Below are positions 42,845 to 51,716 of a stretch of DNA of 64,000 nucleotides, piece after piece. The DNA is from Pedobacter sp. D749 (GTDB lineage Bacteria; Bacteroidota; Bacteroidia; Sphingobacteriales; Sphingobacteriaceae): contig NZ_CP079218.1 of assembly GCF_019317285.1 (NCBI RefSeq), forward strand, positions 3,534,001-3,598,000, read 5' to 3'. Each line of letters starts with the position of its first letter. Within the stretch, counting starts at the first letter, position 1. Both the position numbers and the translations under genes were made by a program. The notes beneath the pieces were generated by a model, which did not search any database, was not told the origin of the DNA, and saw nothing but the letters and a program-made list of their open reading frames with translations.

Positions 42845-42970
42845 AAAGTCGGGAGTCTTTAGTCCGGAGTCCGAACTCTTTGGTGCAAAGTATTCAGTGT
42901 AATGTCAAAAATCATGTTTAAAAAATTATCGATTTGTACTTCGGAGTTCCGACTTCGGACTTCGGACTCA
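42845..42970. repeat. GTCCGGAGTC repeat pair forming a long imperfect inverted repeat
   Basis: GGGAGTCTTTAGTCCGGAGT CCGAACTC at 42850-42877 faces GGAGTTCCGACTTCGGACTT CGGACTC at 42943-42969; parts are inverse complements. Related GTCCGGAGTC text occurs at 24392-24418. The element occupies the divergent ubiE/engB promoter region. Confidence 0.6.
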
Positions 42971-42976
42971 AAACCC

Positions 42977-42984
42977 TACCTTTG
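42977..42984 (+). promoter_or_regulatory. -7 box of engB, four bases before the ATG
   Basis: TACCTTTG, then CACC, then ATG at 42989. The longer frame from 42902 would cross this box and also the GTCCGGAGTC repeat, so it is not the coding start. The mRNA should be leaderless or nearly so. Confidence 0.72.
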
Positions 42985-42988
42985 CACC

Positions 42989-43612
42989 ATGATTATCAAA
43001 ACGGCAACATTTGTTTGCAGCAACACCCAGATCTCGGCACTACCGGTACCAACCATGCCCGAATATGCATTTATTGGTCGCTCTAACGTGGGTAAATCTT
43101 CATTAATCAATATGCTGGTTAATCAGCATGGATTAGCTAAAACCTCTCAACGTCCTGGAAAAACACAGTTGATTAACCACTTTTTAATTAACGAGGCCTG
43201 GTACATTGTCGATTTACCGGGTTATGGTTATGCCAAGGTTTCTAAAACCAGCAGAGAGAAATGGGAAAAATTTATCCGCGCTTATATCACCAAAAGAGAA
43301 AGTTTACAATGTGTTTTTGTACTGATAGACAGCCGTTTAGAACCTCAGGGAATTGATATTGAATTTTGCTATTGGTTAGGTGAAAAACAGATCCCTTTTT
43401 CGCTAATTTTTACCAAAGCTGATAAACAGGGTATGACTACCACCCAGAAAAATGTAGCTGCCTTTAAGAAAAAATTAGGCGAATTTTTCGAAGAGATTCC
43501 AGCCACTTTTATCAGTTCTGCCGAAAAAGGAACTGGAAAAGATGAAGTTTTAAATTTCATTTATGAGGTGAATAAAGATTTCGTGGTACCAACGGATTAT
43601 AAGAAGTTTTAA
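42989..43612 (+). CDS. engB: Ribosome biogenesis GTP-binding protein EngB/YsxC
   Basis: A 207-residue TrmE-Era-EngA-type GTPase. The G1 motif GRSNVGKSSL is near 25-34, G2 TSQRPGKTQ, G3 DLPGYG (about 72), G4 FTKADK, and G5 ISSAEKGTG. The block KVSKTSREKWEKFI is typical of the family. It is needed for large ribosomal subunit assembly. The start MIIKTATFVCSNTQ is set by the promoter box directly upstream. Confidence 0.95.
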   Translation: MIIKTATFVCSNTQISALPVPTMPEYAFIGRSNVGKSSLINMLVNQHGLAKTSQRPGKTQLINHFLINEAWYIVDLPGYGYAKVSKTSREKWEKFIRAYITKRESLQCVFVLIDSRLEPQGIDIEFCYWLGEKQIPFSLIFTKADKQGMTTTQKNVAAFKKKLGEFFEEIPATFISSAEKGTGKDEVLNFIYEVNKDFVVPTDYKKF

Positions 43613-43719
43613 CCAGTTTTCAGTTCGCAGTTCACAATTTTCAGTTAACCATTAAGAAATCTGTGTAATCAAATAATCTGTGTAATCATCCCCTAAAGGA
43701 ATTAATCAGTTCTTAAAAA

Positions 43720-44577
43720 ATGAAAAAATACTTTTCACTCGTATTATTCGCTCACTCCGTTTTTGCGCTTCCATTTGCCATGATTGGTTTTTTTTTGGGT
43801 GTAACCACTACAGAAAATCCATTTTCATGGTATAAACTCATTTTAGTTTTGCTCTGCATGGTATTTGCCAGAAACTCGGCCATGGCTTTTAACCGTTATC
43901 TCGACAGAAACATTGATGCAAAGAACCCGCGTACTAAAATGCGCGATATCCCTGCAGGTAAAGTTTCAGCAAATGAAGCATTGATTTTTGTTATCGCCAA
44001 TTGTGTGCTTTTTGCCATTACCACCTACTTTATTAATCCACTTTGTTTCTATTTATCGCCTGTGGCTTTATTTGTGGTTTTGTTTTACAGCTATACCAAA
44101 CGTTTTACTGCGCTTTGCCATTTGGTATTGGGCTTAGGCCTGGCACTTGCCCCTATTGGCGCTTATATTGCCGTAACCGGACATTTCGCCTTAGTACCTG
44201 TGCTCTATTCCTTAACAGTATTGTTCTGGGTGAGCGGATTTGATATTATCTATGCATTACAGGACGAAGAATTTGATCGCGAAGAAAAATTACATTCCAT
44301 TCCATCGGCACTTGGCATTAAAAATGCTCTGAATGTTTCGGTGCTTTTGCATATACTTTCTGCAACTTGTGTTATTTTGCCTGTATTTTTTACCTCTTTT
44401 AGCTGGGTTTATTATGTAGGTATTGCGTTTTTCTGTTCAATGTTGATTTATCAGCACTTGTTGGTAAAACCAAACGATATCAGCAAAGTAAACAGGGCAT
44501 TTCAAACCTTAAATGGTTATGCATCTGTTGTATTTGCTGTATGCTTTTTAATAGATGCGTATTTAAGACATAAATAA
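43720..44577 (+). CDS. UbiA-family prenyltransferase, probably menaquinone pathway
   Basis: A 285-residue integral membrane protein with eight or nine helices. The two Asp-rich motifs are present: NRYLDRNIDAKNPRT (about 66-80) and DIIYALQDEEFDREEK (about 178-193), which bind the Mg-diphosphate of the prenyl donor. It belongs to the UbiA-like group called MqnP or 4-hydroxybenzoate prenyltransferase in relatives that make menaquinone by the futalosine route; ubiquinone is not made by Bacteroidota. The proximity to ubiE fits menaquinone synthesis. The substrate is inferred. Confidence 0.85.
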   Translation: MKKYFSLVLFAHSVFALPFAMIGFFLGVTTTENPFSWYKLILVLLCMVFARNSAMAFNRYLDRNIDAKNPRTKMRDIPAGKVSANEALIFVIANCVLFAITTYFINPLCFYLSPVALFVVLFYSYTKRFTALCHLVLGLGLALAPIGAYIAVTGHFALVPVLYSLTVLFWVSGFDIIYALQDEEFDREEKLHSIPSALGIKNALNVSVLLHILSATCVILPVFFTSFSWVYYVGIAFFCSMLIYQHLLVKPNDISKVNRAFQTLNGYASVVFAVCFLIDAYLRHK

Positions 44578-44580
44578 ATG

Positions 44581-44656
44581 AGTGAATGATTGAATTTTGG
44601 ATGAGAGAATATAACATTGCGCCATAAACTATTCACTCCTTCAATCATTCTCTAAT
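44581..44656. repeat. Imperfect inverted repeat between prenyltransferase and peptidase genes
   Basis: AGTGAATGATTGAATTTTGG at the left is answered by CACTCCTTCAATCATTCTCT at the right, so AATGATTGAA and TTCAATCATT pair around a loop of about 45 bases. It may act as a terminator or as one more member of the intergenic palindromic repeats. Confidence 0.5.
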
Positions 44657-44672
44657 TCAATAATTAACTATT

Positions 44673-46376
44673 ATGATAACTAAGAAAATTAGAACATATA
44701 TTCCACAGGAACTAAACATTACCTGGGAAAATTTAGAACCACTTTTTACTGAACTACAAAACCGCGAAATAAGCAGCACAGCGGAGTTAGAACAATGGTT
44801 AAAAGACCGTTCGGAACTTGAAGCTGCCCTGGAAGAAGACTTTGCCTGGAGATATATCAGAATGAGCTGCGACACCGCAAATGAAGAACTGGTTAAAAAC
44901 TTTCAATATTTTGCGACCGAAATAGAGCCAAAAATTTCTCCGTTAGCCAACGAATTGAACAAAAAATTTGTCGAAAGTCCATTTATGGATGATCTGGACA
45001 AAGAAAAATATTTCGTGTACAGTCGCGCCATTAAAAAAGCTCTTGAACTTTACCGCGACGAAAACATTGAACTCTTCACTGAACTTCAGGTAAAACAACA
45101 GAAATACCAGAGTACTACAGGCGCCATGAGCGTTGAGCTTAACGGGCAGGAATATACCCTGGAGCAAGCCTCTATCTTTATTAAAGACTTAAACCGCGAG
45201 GTACGTGAAAATGCGTGGAAAACAATCCAACAACGCCGTTTGGTTGATAAAGATGATTTAAACATTTTATTTGATGAGCTGATTAAGCTGCGCAATCAGG
45301 TAGCTTTAAATGCTGGCTTTGAAAACTATCGCGATTATATGTTCCAGGCTTTAGGACGTTTTGATTATACCCCGCAAGACTGTTACGATTTTGCCAACGC
45401 GATTGAAAAGGAAATTGTTCCGATTTTAAAAGAACAGGCTGAAAAACGCCGTGAAGCTTTAGGTTTAGAGGTATTAAAACCCTGGGACCTTGAAGTGAGC
45501 ATTAGTGGCAAACCAGCGTTGAAACCTTTTAACAACGGCGAAGAACTGATTGATAAAAGTATTGCCTGTTTTAATGCCATTGATGAAAAATTAGGTTCAA
45601 AATTGGCGACAATGAAGGAGAATAACCTTTTTGATGTGGAGAGCAGAAAAGGCAAGGCACCTGGTGGTTATAACTATCCTTTAGCAGAAACCGGGGCACC
45701 ATTTATCTTCATGAATTCGGCAAATTCGTTGCGCGATTTAACTACAATGGTTCACGAAGGAGGGCATGCGATTCATACCTTTTTAACGGCAAATTTGGAG
45801 TTAAACGACTTTAAACATTGTCCATCTGAGGTGGCTGAACTGGCATCGATGAGTATGGAATTAATCTCAATGGATAATTGGGATGTTTATTTCGACAACG
45901 AAGAAGACCTAAACCGTGCTAAAAAAGAACAGCTGGCTGATGTTTTGAAAACATTGCCCTGGGTTGCGGTAATTGATCAGTTTCAACATTGGATTTACAC
46001 CAACCCGAACCATACCGCGGCCGACCGTGAAGAAACCTTTAAACAGATTTTTAACCGTTTTGGCGCAGGCTTTGCCGATTGGACAGATTTAGAACAGCAG
46101 TTTGGAAATGGCTGGCAAAAACAATTGCATTTATTCGAAGTTCCATTTTATTATATCGAATATGCAATTGCCCAGTTAGGTGCCATTGCTGTTTGGAAAA
46201 ACTATAAAGAAAATCCGGAAAAAGCTTTAGAACAATATTTGGCTGCACTTGCTTTAGGTTACACCAAACCGATGAATGAGATCTATGAAACCGCGGGAAT
46301 CAAATTTGATTTCAGCGCGGAATATGTAAAGGAACTGGCAAGTTTTGTGAAAGATGAGTTAGAGAAATTAGGTTAA
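44673..46376 (+). CDS. M3-family oligoendopeptidase
   Basis: A 567-residue zinc peptidase of the PepF type. The zinc motif HEGGH is at 361-365 (TTMVHEGGHAIHTFL), with the third ligand Glu about 25 residues later in CPSEVAELASMSMEL. GSFNNGE-like text and the helical N-terminal half are typical of the clan. There is no signal peptide, so it acts in the cytosol on peptides. RKGKAPGGYNYPLAETGAPF I is the conserved block ahead of the zinc site. It is followed by a terminator. Confidence 0.93.
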   Translation: MITKKIRTYIPQELNITWENLEPLFTELQNREISSTAELEQWLKDRSELEAALEEDFAWRYIRMSCDTANEELVKNFQYFATEIEPKISPLANELNKKFVESPFMDDLDKEKYFVYSRAIKKALELYRDENIELFTELQVKQQKYQSTTGAMSVELNGQEYTLEQASIFIKDLNREVRENAWKTIQQRRLVDKDDLNILFDELIKLRNQVALNAGFENYRDYMFQALGRFDYTPQDCYDFANAIEKEIVPILKEQAEKRREALGLEVLKPWDLEVSISGKPALKPFNNGEELIDKSIACFNAIDEKLGSKLATMKENNLFDVESRKGKAPGGYNYPLAETGAPFIFMNSANSLRDLTTMVHEGGHAIHTFLTANLELNDFKHCPSEVAELASMSMELISMDNWDVYFDNEEDLNRAKKEQLADVLKTLPWVAVIDQFQHWIYTNPNHTAADREETFKQIFNRFGAGFADWTDLEQQFGNGWQKQLHLFEVPFYYIEYAIAQLGAIAVWKNYKENPEKALEQYLAALALGYTKPMNEIYETAGIKFDFSAEYVKELASFVKDELEKLG

Positions 46377-46393
46377 TCAATATGATATTTATT

Positions 46394-46421
46394 AAGTCGC
46401 GGTTAATCTCCGCGACTTTTC
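46394..46421 (+). terminator. Terminator of the M3 peptidase gene
   Basis: AAGTCGCGG and CCGCGACTT pair around TTAATCT, followed by T-rich sequence. It lies 17 bases after the stop. It overlaps the 5' end of a longer frame of the next gene, so that frame start is false. Confidence 0.88.
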
Positions 46422-46444
46422 TATTTTTAGAAAAAAACATTTTT

Positions 46445-47182
46445 ATGCGCATCCCTAAAACAGTATTGATCATTTTAATATTTGCGAAAAGCATTTGCCA
46501 TGCGCAACAAAATAATACCATACAGAAATATACCTTAACCGGTTTCATAAATAAGAAAATTCCGGTTGAATTAAACATTTCTGTCTCTAATCAGCTCATT
46601 TTAGGGGATATCAGGTATTTAAACACAAGATTGAAACAGCCAATTAAAATTATTGGCCGTGTGGAAGATCAAAATCTGTATTCGCTGCATGAATTTGAAA
46701 GAGATGGAAATATTAGCGGGAGTATTGATGCAACGCTTAAAAACAATAAACTGGAAGGTGACTGGTCTTCTACTAAATCAGATACCAGCTATACAATCAT
46801 ATTAGCGCTTAAAACCAATCAAAATCTTAAGCCGGAAATATTTTTACCTCTTAAACCAGATCAACTGGCAGGAGAATATGCTTATCAATACGGTGAAAAA
46901 GGGTACCAGGGAAGCATCACCATCAAAAAAATAAGTGGCAATACCTATAGTTATGATATTGGTTCGGTTACCCATGATCCTGGAAGAAACATTGCTGATG
47001 CATCCGGAAAGGCTGTTTTAAAAAATAACCAGCTGATCATTAAGGTGAACAAATCATGTGCATTCAAAGTTAAATTCTATAATGGCTTTTTAATCATTTC
47101 GCAGGAGAGTCCGTTCCAGTTAAATGATTGTGAATTCGGATTCAACGCCACACTAGAAGGCACTTATCTGAAAGTTAAATAG
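46445..47182 (+). CDS. Secreted hypothetical protein
   Basis: A 245-residue protein starting MRIPKTVLIILIFAKSICHA, a signal peptide, then a beta-rich mature part with two similar halves: NISGSIDATLKNNKLEGDWS and ...GKAVLKNNQLIIKV. The longer frame from 46382 is rejected because it runs through the terminator. Two Cys near the end (KSCAFKV, NDCEFGF) may form a disulphide. Beta-rich halves with LKNNKLEG-type repeats resemble lipocalin/avidin-like Bacteroidota proteins of unknown role. No family is recognised. It is followed by its own terminator. Confidence 0.75.
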   Translation: MRIPKTVLIILIFAKSICHAQQNNTIQKYTLTGFINKKIPVELNISVSNQLILGDIRYLNTRLKQPIKIIGRVEDQNLYSLHEFERDGNISGSIDATLKNNKLEGDWSSTKSDTSYTIILALKTNQNLKPEIFLPLKPDQLAGEYAYQYGEKGYQGSITIKKISGNTYSYDIGSVTHDPGRNIADASGKAVLKNNQLIIKVNKSCAFKVKFYNGFLIISQESPFQLNDCEFGFNATLEGTYLKVK

Positions 47183-47777
47183 TAAACACCTATCTGGTCT
47201 TAGCGTCTCGCTAAGCGTTTTTTTTTGCCACGGAAACACTGAAGGCACGGAAATTAAGCAAGAATACAGAATCTCCACATAGTAAAATGTTTTTCGATAA
47301 TAAAAACCAATGTTTTACCTGCTAACCCAAATAATAGACCTGATGGAAGTGAAAATCCCTTTTGGATATTGATGCATTATTTTTATCAACTATTCCCCAA
47401 AAGGATTGTAACAAACAGCAGGACAGAACCCAAACTACATAGTGCAGACGCTGCTCTTCAAAAAAGAATCATAGTTCCAATCACTTTAATGGCATCTTAA
47501 CTAGTCTTATCTTCTCGCTAAGACTAAAGTTTAATTCTTATCAAGGAGCATGGATATTGTAAAAGACGCTTCGACTCCGCTCAGCGTGACAGCCCGAGGA
47601 GTACCATATAGCAAATGCTGAACTTCTGTTATACACCACTACAAATAATATAGTATGTAAAAAAATGTTAATTGGGTTAAACATTGTTAAAATCTACCAA
47701 TTAATGCAACTAATGATCTAGTTTCGTTAAATTCCTAATCAGATAAAGGAAAAACTAACCATCAGATCTAATTAACA
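47183..47777. other. Gene-free region upstream of a beta-barrel receptor
   Basis: It contains a terminator at the left end and filler of the type GCCACGGAAACACTGAAGGC (47227). A REP-like fragment CTTCGACTCCGCTCAGCGTG ACAG lies at 47570-47592. No ORF has support. The right end is AT-rich (AAAAAATGTTAATTGGGTTA) and should hold the promoter of the receptor gene, though no TAnnTTTG box is clear. Confidence 0.5.
47199..47226 (+). terminator. Terminator of the secreted hypothetical gene
   Basis: CTTAGCG TCT CGCTAAG is followed by CG and nine or more T residues. It lies 17 bases after the stop. Confidence 0.85.
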
Positions 47778-50204
47778 ATGAAAATATTCGCTCCCTTCTT
47801 CACGATACTTGCTTTATTTTGTGTCAATCTACTTTATGCCCAAACCGTAAAAACCCATGTTACTGGAACAGTTATCGATAAAAACAACACAAAAGTTTTG
47901 GCTACGCTCACATTTAAAAGTGCAACAGACTCTTCCTTTATCAAAACCGTGACAACTAACGAACAAGGGAATTTTACATTGGATAATTTCCCGTCGGGTA
48001 AGTGTACAGTAGAAGTTAAATCACTTGGTTATAAAACACTTTTAGAAACTGTAGAGTTAGCGCCAGACAAAATCGATATCAATTTAAGCTTTACGTTACA
48101 ACCGGATATAAATGAACTGGAAAGTGTTGTTATTGCCGGCCGCAAGCCTCTAATAGAACGCCATAACGATAAAACGGTGATGAACGTAGAGAACAGTATA
48201 GTTTCGACCGGAAATACTGCCCTTGAAGTGCTTGCTAAAATGCCTGGTGTAACGGTTAATCAGGATGGGATAATCAGTATCAGAGGCAGATCTGGTGTCA
48301 ATGTGCTTATTGATGGAAAATCGACCTATTTATCTACCGAACAGTTGGCTACCAGATTAAGATCGTTAAATAGTAACGAAATAAAAACGATCGAACTGAT
48401 TACCAATCCTTCTTCTAAATACGATGCTGAAGGAAATGCAGGGCTACTTAATATTCGGTTAAAAAAGAACACCAGCTACGGCACTAATGGAAATGTTGAC
48501 TTAGGCTTCGGATATGGCAAGAATCCAAAAAGCGATGCCGGGATATACATTAACCATCGAAACAAAAACTTTAATGTTTTTGGCAGCTTCGCCAATAACA
48601 ACAATAAAGCCACCGAAAACCTTGACATTTTGAGGGTAGTAAATGGCAGCGATCAAAACACCTATTTCCATCAATCGAATACACAGACGAGATCCACACA
48701 TAACAACAATTACAAAGCCGGGATTGATTATTTCATCAACGACAAAAACACTTTAGGTTTCCTCACTACGGGTTATTTTAACAATGGTCACGATTCATCT
48801 AATGGCCTTACCGCTATTGGGCAAAGTTTTACAAAGGTTGATTATTCTATCGTTGCCGATAATCCAGCAAGGAATAAATACCGCAATCAGGCTTACAACC
48901 TCAATTACAAAAGTGTGGTGGATACTTTAGGTCAGGAATTTTCTATCGATTTAGATTATGCCAAATACCATAGTGAGGAAAATACCATTTATCAAAATTC
49001 CTTTTTAGATCAAAATGGCTTGAACTATAAATCGCCGGCCATCTTTAGAAATGCTACCCCATCTTTTATTAAAATCAAGGCTGCAAAAATTGACTATGTA
49101 CTTCCAATCAGCGCGAAAACTAAACTAGATGCCGGCTTAAAAAGCAGCTGGGTGGGTACAGATAATGATTTTCAATTCGAAAACCTGATTGGAACAGATT
49201 GGAAGAATGATACAGGCAGAAGTAACCGCTTTATTTACGACGAAAACATCAATGCTGCTTATGCAACCCTAAAGCATGAATTTAAATCGACCAGTGTTGA
49301 AATTGGTTTACGAACGGAACAAACCAACTCAAAAGGGAATTCGATTAACGACAATAAGATTGTAAAACGCAGTTATTTTGATTTTTTCCCAAGTTTTAAC
49401 ATCAACCAAAGCTTAAATGCTAATCATGAAATCGGGTTTTCATACAGTAGAAGGATAGATCGACCTGATTATAAATCACTTAACCCTTTTGTTTATTTTG
49501 TTGATTTATATACTTTTAGTCAGGGAAATCCCTTTCTTAACCCGCAGTACACCAATGCTTTTCAACTGGCGTACAATTATAAAAAAACATTAAATATTTC
49601 ATTGGGATACAGCATCACCAACGACTTAATTATTGACGTTTTGCTGCCAGATCATGAGAAGAAAACACTGTACCAAACCGTGCAAAACCTAGATAAACAA
49701 TACGCTTACGATTTAACAATCGGTTACCCTACAACCGTTACCAAATTCTGGAGCATGGATAATACACTTACCAGCACCTATAACCAGATTAAGGCTGCTA
49801 ATTTAGGTAACAATGTTTATGATCGGAAAAAGGTGAATTTTATGATCAATAGCAGTCACACTTTTACCCTAAGCCCGTCAACATCAGCAGAACTTTCAGG
49901 AGAATATGTCTCTTCGCAGATTTATGGCACTTATGCCATTAAGCCCTATTATGGAGTGGATTTCGGAATCAAAAAATCATTCCTCAATAAAAAACTAAAT
50001 GTTAAACTTACGGCCAATGATGTTTTCGATACCAGAAAAGCAAGAATCAGCAGTGCACTTTCGGGTTTAGATTATAACCTCATGCAAAAACAAGAAAGCA
50101 GGGTTTACAGACTCAGTTTAAATTACATTTTTGGTAGCAGCAGTATTAAAGGTACCCGAGAGCGAAAAACCAGCGTAACTGATGAGCAAGGCCGGATCAA
50201 ATAA
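47778..50204 (+). CDS. Outer-membrane beta-barrel receptor (TonB-dependent-like)
   Basis: An 808-residue protein with signal peptide MKIFAPFFTILALFCVNLLY AQ. Residues 25-110 form a carboxypeptidase-regulatory-like domain (VTGTVIDKNNTKVLATLTFK). A plug-like segment follows (about 120-230: NTALEVLAKMPGVTVNQDGI, IRGRSGVNVLIDGKSTYLS). From about 235 the outer-membrane beta-barrel (family OMP_b-brl_3) runs to the end. The barrel contains GFSYSRRIDRPDYKSLNPFV and SQGNPFLNPQYTNAFQLAYN, both diagnostic. There is no SusD partner, so this is not a glycan SusCD pair. The ligand is unknown. It ends with a polar tail (KGTRERKTSVTDEQGRIK). Confidence 0.88.
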   Translation: MKIFAPFFTILALFCVNLLYAQTVKTHVTGTVIDKNNTKVLATLTFKSATDSSFIKTVTTNEQGNFTLDNFPSGKCTVEVKSLGYKTLLETVELAPDKIDINLSFTLQPDINELESVVIAGRKPLIERHNDKTVMNVENSIVSTGNTALEVLAKMPGVTVNQDGIISIRGRSGVNVLIDGKSTYLSTEQLATRLRSLNSNEIKTIELITNPSSKYDAEGNAGLLNIRLKKNTSYGTNGNVDLGFGYGKNPKSDAGIYINHRNKNFNVFGSFANNNNKATENLDILRVVNGSDQNTYFHQSNTQTRSTHNNNYKAGIDYFINDKNTLGFLTTGYFNNGHDSSNGLTAIGQSFTKVDYSIVADNPARNKYRNQAYNLNYKSVVDTLGQEFSIDLDYAKYHSEENTIYQNSFLDQNGLNYKSPAIFRNATPSFIKIKAAKIDYVLPISAKTKLDAGLKSSWVGTDNDFQFENLIGTDWKNDTGRSNRFIYDENINAAYATLKHEFKSTSVEIGLRTEQTNSKGNSINDNKIVKRSYFDFFPSFNINQSLNANHEIGFSYSRRIDRPDYKSLNPFVYFVDLYTFSQGNPFLNPQYTNAFQLAYNYKKTLNISLGYSITNDLIIDVLLPDHEKKTLYQTVQNLDKQYAYDLTIGYPTTVTKFWSMDNTLTSTYNQIKAANLGNNVYDRKKVNFMINSSHTFTLSPSTSAELSGEYVSSQIYGTYAIKPYYGVDFGIKKSFLNKKLNVKLTANDVFDTRKARISSALSGLDYNLMQKQESRVYRLSLNYIFGSSSIKGTRERKTSVTDEQGRIK

Positions 50205-50208
50205 TAAA

Positions 50209-51426
50209 TTACACTTCATCTTTTTTACGAATCCTTAAAATGATAAACATCACTAAAACCGATATTAGGATCATGATCAGATAACTATAGCTTAGGTTAC
50301 GTTCATCTTTGGCAGGAATCAGGTTTACGATGCCATAACTCAAAAAAGAAACAATCACATAGGTAATCCCTCCTGTTAAGCCGCCTGCAATGCCCGCGTT
50401 TTTTGGGAATTTGCTCAGACAGAAGGTAAAGTAATTATTAAAGGTAAAGCCTGCTCCGACATGGATCAAAAAAGCAAAGAAAATTAACGACCAGATATTA
50501 GAAACAAAATTTAAGCTTACAATCATCAGGACTACAAAAGCTACCTGAAACAGCGAATTGATCATTAATCGTTTAAAGAAGGGCCTGTTAATGGTGGCCT
50601 TGCCAATAAAGCCGCCAACCATCCACGCAAAACCTAAAAATAAGGAACTATAACCTGCAATAACCGGTGAAAAATTAAAGTGGTGCTCAATAATAAACGG
50701 ACCGGTCATGTTGTAAACCATCACCATACAATAGGCTAAGCCCAACATCACGATACCCAGTGTAAAACTTGTTGTTTTGATCATTTCGATATAAATACCG
50801 GTGATTTTTTTTAGTTGAAAAGCGGTAAAATGCTTTAGTGTTTCGCCACTAAACAACAACTCCAGAACCGCAAAAACAAGTGCAAAACCAGCTAAGAAAT
50901 AGAAATTAGATTCCCAGCCAAATGCTGTTTGCAAGTAACCACCAATAAAAGGTGCTACAATTGGTCCGGTAGACCAGATGATGGAAAACAGACTGAGGTA
51001 GTGTTTTAACTGGTCGCCTTCGAAGAGATCGACAAAGTATGCCCTTTTCGCTACCACAATTGCGCCTACAGTAAGTCCATGGATGATGCGCATTACATAA
51101 ATCAGGTAAATGTTATGGGTTGTGGCAATAACGATACTTGCTGCTGCAAAAATCAATAACGCATACAGGCAGATCTTATACCTGCCAAAGCTATCGAGCA
51201 CGCTCCCGATAAAAAGTTGCGAAACACCATAGCTAATTAAAAAGATACTTAATGTAAGTTGAACCTGAACACTGCTTACCTGCATTTCGCCTGACATAGT
51301 TGGTAACGAGGGAATGTAAATATCGGTAGCAAAACCTGACAATGGAATTAAGGCAAAGGCCAGTAGAGTAGCTAAACCTTGGTGACGTTCCTTAATGTAT
51401 TTTATTTGTGCTGTATTTGAATGCAT
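50209..51426 (-). CDS. MFS exporter, Bcr/CflA-type
   Basis: A 405-residue protein with 12 helices. LLAFALIPLSGFATDIYIPS LP in helix 1 and MRIIHGLTVGAIVVAKRAYF are the Bcr/CflA drug-resistance signatures. SYGVSQLFIGSVLDSFGRYK carries the MFS loop-2/3 motif. It would export drugs or small metabolites by proton antiport. The ATG at 51426 (MHSNTAQIKYIKERHQGL) is preferred to the TTG at 51462, which adds an unlikely hydrophobic stretch. It is convergent with the receptor gene, whose stop lies five bases away, so the two transcripts may overlap. Confidence 0.85.
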   Translation of the reverse strand: MHSNTAQIKYIKERHQGLATLLAFALIPLSGFATDIYIPSLPTMSGEMQVSSVQVQLTLSIFLISYGVSQLFIGSVLDSFGRYKICLYALLIFAAASIVIATTHNIYLIYVMRIIHGLTVGAIVVAKRAYFVDLFEGDQLKHYLSLFSIIWSTGPIVAPFIGGYLQTAFGWESNFYFLAGFALVFAVLELLFSGETLKHFTAFQLKKITGIYIEMIKTTSFTLGIVMLGLAYCMVMVYNMTGPFIIEHHFNFSPVIAGYSSLFLGFAWMVGGFIGKATINRPFFKRLMINSLFQVAFVVLMIVSLNFVSNIWSLIFFAFLIHVGAGFTFNNYFTFCLSKFPKNAGIAGGLTGGITYVIVSFLSYGIVNLIPAKDERNLSYSYLIMILISVLVMFIILRIRKKDEV

Positions 51427-51716
51427 ATTGGTACTATAATCGTATATAAATATTCCAATCAAACATCTATTTACGCGTTCTTAGTTATTTGATTGATTAT
51501 TAACTGCAAAAATAAGACTTTCACCCACCCTAAAATTATGCAAATCAAACAAAGGATTATTCACGGCAAATAATTACAAATTTTTACTTTAATCTAATAA
51601 ATGCCTTTTTTAAGATGCCATTTTAACATAGAAACCTAGTGTATTGAAAATTCTATCCTGCTTTAAACGTTTTTAACCAAACTTTTTATAAGTTTGAAGA
51701 AACAAGCAAACAAAAG

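Noticed and set aside
42902..42988. Longer N-terminus for EngB
   Set aside because: The extra 29 codons cross a GTCCGGAGTC repeat and the -7 box directly before the ATG at 42989.
46382..46444. Longer N-terminus for the secreted hypothetical protein
   Set aside because: These codons lie on the terminator hairpin of the preceding peptidase gene, and the signal peptide begins properly only at 46445.
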